This document shows, piece by piece, positions 5,702 through 7,685 of a stretch of DNA of 7,685 bases. The stretch is from an uncultured Planctomycetaceae bacterium (GTDB taxonomy: Bacteria > Planctomycetota > Planctomycetia > Pirellulales > Thermoguttaceae), in contig CAMZHY010000161.1 in NCBI GenBank assembly GCA_947307005.1, positions 1 through 7,685 on the forward strand, read 5' to 3'. Both the position numbers and the translations under genes were made by a program. Positions within the stretch are counted from its first letter, which is position 1. Each line of letters starts with the position of its first letter. The notes below the pieces were generated by a model, which was not told where the DNA came from, did no database searches, and was given only the letters and a program-made list of their open reading frames with translations.

Positions 5702-7685
5702 ATGATTCGTACAAATAATGGTCGTCTCGTCGCGGCAACCGGTCGTCGGCTACTGATCGGCGTTCTTCTCGTACTGGCGGGAACGGCGACGATCGCGTTC
5801 GGCGCGTCGAAGAAATCGCCGTCGGTCGTCGCCGCGACAAGCGCGAAGAACGACGCCGCGTGGCGCACCCAGGCGTATTCTAAGACGTCTGAGTTCGCGC
5901 AGCGTCTTATGCTTCTTGAATTTTCCGAGAAGAATAATCCCGCCTGCGAACCAACGACGAAGGTGACGAACGAGATGCGGCGTAAGAACTACCCGATCCA
6001 GCGCGTTGAACGCGCCTCGGGGGGCGACGTCCTCTTTAAACAGTATGAAGTTAAAACGGTTCCGACCCTCGTTCTCCTGTTCGACGGCAAAGAACTAGGA
6101 CGCGTCGTCGTCAAGAAAGACGACCCGAAAGTAACGACGAAACGGCTCCTAACGCTCTTCCAGAAAGGGCGCGACGCCGTCGCCGCCAATCCTCGCGTTC
6201 GCGCCAAGGAACCGGAGTTCGTCTCCAAAGCCAAGCCCGCTCGAGGACTCCTCTTCCCGCGCGCGATAGAACGCGCGTCGCAGGCCCGCGCTCAAGCGCC
6301 CGACGCGTCTTCCAACTCCGAGCCGTCCGTTGAAGCGGAAGTCTCTATCCTTGAGACGCGCGCGGAAGAAATTTCGAATCTCATCGGCGAGGCGAGACTG
6401 GAAGCTTCGACCGTTCGCGTCGTCGTTAAGGCTCCCGACGGCAATTCCTCTCGCGAGGGAGTCGGAACGGCGATTCATTACAACTCCCAATACCGCGAAA
6501 CGCTGGCGGTCGTCGCCGCGGGCCTCTTTACGGGAATCTCCGATCCCGCGAGCTACCCCGACGTCGTCGTCGAAATATTCAACGCGGAAAAGAACGAAAT
6601 TGACAAGGTCGGCGCGCAGTGCGTGCGTTGCGATCCGGACGCGGGCGTCGCGTTTGTCGCGGCGCAGGTTGATTCTCCCGTCAAGCCGGTCGCGTTTTTA
6701 CCGAAGAAATCGCCGCTCGAACCGAGCGAGCGCGCCGTCTCTTTCGCGCGACGCGGTCTCGACGTCGTTAAATCGTTCCACGACGTCCTCGCCGTCGACC
6801 AGCGTCGGTTCTACGAGAACCGCGAAGAACAGAGCGCCTACGTTTCGTACGTCGAAGCCTCAAATCCGCCGGCGACGGAAAACCTCGGCGCGGGTCTCTA
6901 CGCGCTGCGCAACGGTCGGTTCTATTTCGCCGGTCTTTTCGTCTCCAACGGCGAGAAAGGGCGCGTCGTGCCCGCGACCGTCGTCAGCCAGGCGCTCCTT
7001 GTGAACCGCAATCTCACGACCGTCTATCGCGATCAGATCGCCAATAAGTTCGACGCTCCCGCAAGCGACGCGGAAATCGACGCCGCTATCGAACGGCTCC
7101 TCAAACTCGACGCCGAAAAGAAGGCGAAAGAACCGAACGCTAAGGGCGGCGCCTACGCGGCGTCCGATCCTCTCGGCGTCTCCGTCGCGCTTTCCGAGCC
7201 GGTTTCCTCTTTCGACGAGAATAAACGTCCCGACGTCTCGTTTAACGAGCCGGTTCCAAGCCGCGCCGACGACGCGCTCGCCAATATGACCGGACTGTCG
7301 AGCGAACAATCCGACGTCTCGAGTTTCCCGAACAACGCTAAAGACGCGTTCGCGCGTTCCGAAGCGTTTGCGAACTCGCTCTCCGAAAACGCGTCCTTCC
7401 AGCTCGCCGAATCGTTCCAGCAGAATTCCGGCGAGGCGAAAGACCCCGTCGAGGCGGCGCTCGCCGAATCGGAGACGACGGCGCGCGGCGAATCGGAACG
7501 CGAAGTCGCGCAGACGACAAACTCTTCTGCGACCGAGACGACGGCCGCCGACGCTTCCGCGGCGCGCGCTCAACTCGCGTTTAGCGATCGCTCGCCGCTC
7601 CCCGAGACGAAAGAGGAACAGTCCGCGCCGACAAGCGCCGCCCCCTCGACCGTCGCGAACAACGACGCGACGGCCTCGTCTTCCA
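5702..7685 (+). CDS. Exported thioredoxin-like plus trypsin-like protein, probable pseudoenzyme (3' end outside window)
   Basis: The frame is open for 661 codons to the right edge. ATG 5702 has GGAG seven bases upstream and starts a signal peptide (R15-R16, hydrophobic 17-34, cleavage near AFGA). An in-frame ATG at 5600 would add 34 residues but has a poor ribosome site. Residues about 66-155 look like a thioredoxin fold: LLEFSEKNNPACEPT, then the cis-proline motif KTVPTLVLLFDGKELG (P121). The active-site CxxC is reduced to C82-E-P-T85. Residues about 237-435 resemble a trypsin-like (DegP-type) domain: VRVVVKAPDG...GVGTAI, AVVAAGLF, CDPDAGVAFV and ENLGAGLY. At these motifs the expected catalytic His, Asp and Ser appear as G274, G315 and L395. 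An extra CxxC (C307, C310) is present. From about 480 on the sequence is low-complexity, rich in S, A, E, T and D. Fold assignments are by motif only; it most likely acts as a binding or scaffold protein outside the cytoplasm. Confidence 0.8.
   Translation, partial: MIRTNNGRLVAATGRRLLIGVLLVLAGTATIAFGASKKSPSVVAATSAKNDAAWRTQAYSKTSEFAQRLMLLEFSEKNNPACEPTTKVTNEMRRKNYPIQRVERASGGDVLFKQYEVKTVPTLVLLFDGKELGRVVVKKDDPKVTTKRLLTLFQKGRDAVAANPRVRAKEPEFVSKAKPARGLLFPRAIERASQARAQAPDASSNSEPSVEAEVSILETRAEEISNLIGEARLEASTVRVVVKAPDGNSSREGVGTAIHYNSQYRETLAVVAAGLFTGISDPASYPDVVVEIFNAEKNEIDKVGAQCVRCDPDAGVAFVAAQVDSPVKPVAFLPKKSPLEPSERAVSFARRGLDVVKSFHDVLAVDQRRFYENREEQSAYVSYVEASNPPATENLGAGLYALRNGRFYFAGLFVSNGEKGRVVPATVVSQALLVNRNLTTVYRDQIANKFDAPASDAEIDAAIERLLKLDAEKKAKEPNAKGGAYAASDPLGVSVALSEPVSSFDENKRPDVSFNEPVPSRADDALANMTGLSSEQSDVSSFPNNAKDAFARSEAFANSLSENASFQLAESFQQNSGEAKDPVEAALAESETTARGESEREVAQTTNSSATETTAADASAARAQLAFSDRSPLPETKEEQSAPTSAAPSTVANNDATASSS

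Noticed and set aside
5689..5718. Nine-codon ORF overlapping the pseudoenzyme start
   Set aside because: Its ATG is just the AT of 'gcat' joined to the GGAG ribosome site of the real gene; too short and without its own ribosome site.
6330..7004. 224-residue plus-strand frame overlapping the pseudoenzyme gene
   Set aside because: Out of frame with the real gene and extremely Arg/Ser-rich; no sign of a frameshift joining the two.
6860..7573. 237-residue minus-strand frame inside the pseudoenzyme gene
   Set aside because: Arg-rich shadow of the plus-strand gene, with no start context or domain.

Overview
This window looks like chromosomal DNA from a bacterium of the Planctomycetota. That placement is inferred from three things: an ECF sigma factor coupled to a large cysteine-free membrane anti-sigma-like protein, a secreted protein joining a thioredoxin-like domain to a trypsin-like domain (an architecture I know from planctomycetes), and a moderately GC-rich sequence full of CGTCG/CGACG words. 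No rRNA, tRNA, CRISPR array, transposase or phage gene is visible.

Layout, left to right. (1) 1-411, minus strand: the N-terminal 137 residues of an exported protein of unknown function, cut by the window edge. (2) 412-965: a gene-free spacer with several hairpins and one strong inverted repeat. (3) 966-2357, minus: a complete MgtE-type magnesium transporter, preceded by a good sigma-70-like promoter (TTGACG-N16-TATAAT at 2510..2483) and a roughly 120-nt leader that holds a small proline-containing ORF. (4) 2358-2979: spacer with a strong hairpin terminator (2598-2631) and an AT-rich, hairpin-rich island (about 2700-2960). (5) 2980-5348, minus: an ECF sigma factor gene followed, with an ATGA overlap, by a 580-residue single-pass membrane anti-sigma-like protein. 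(6) 5361-5701: a divergent intergenic region with a TATAAT box for the sigma operon and two palindromes. (7) 5702-7685, plus: at least 661 residues of an exported thioredoxin-like plus trypsin-like protein, running off the right edge.

The sigma and anti-sigma genes form a two-gene envelope-signalling operon: the cytoplasmic N-terminus of the membrane protein would hold the sigma factor and its large outer domain would sense or bind something outside the membrane. The divergent exported protein may share control with them, but only its position suggests this. Its most striking property is that all three expected protease catalytic residues and one of the two thioredoxin cysteines appear to be replaced, so it is probably a secreted pseudoenzyme scaffold. 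The magnesium transporter appears to be a separate transcription unit.
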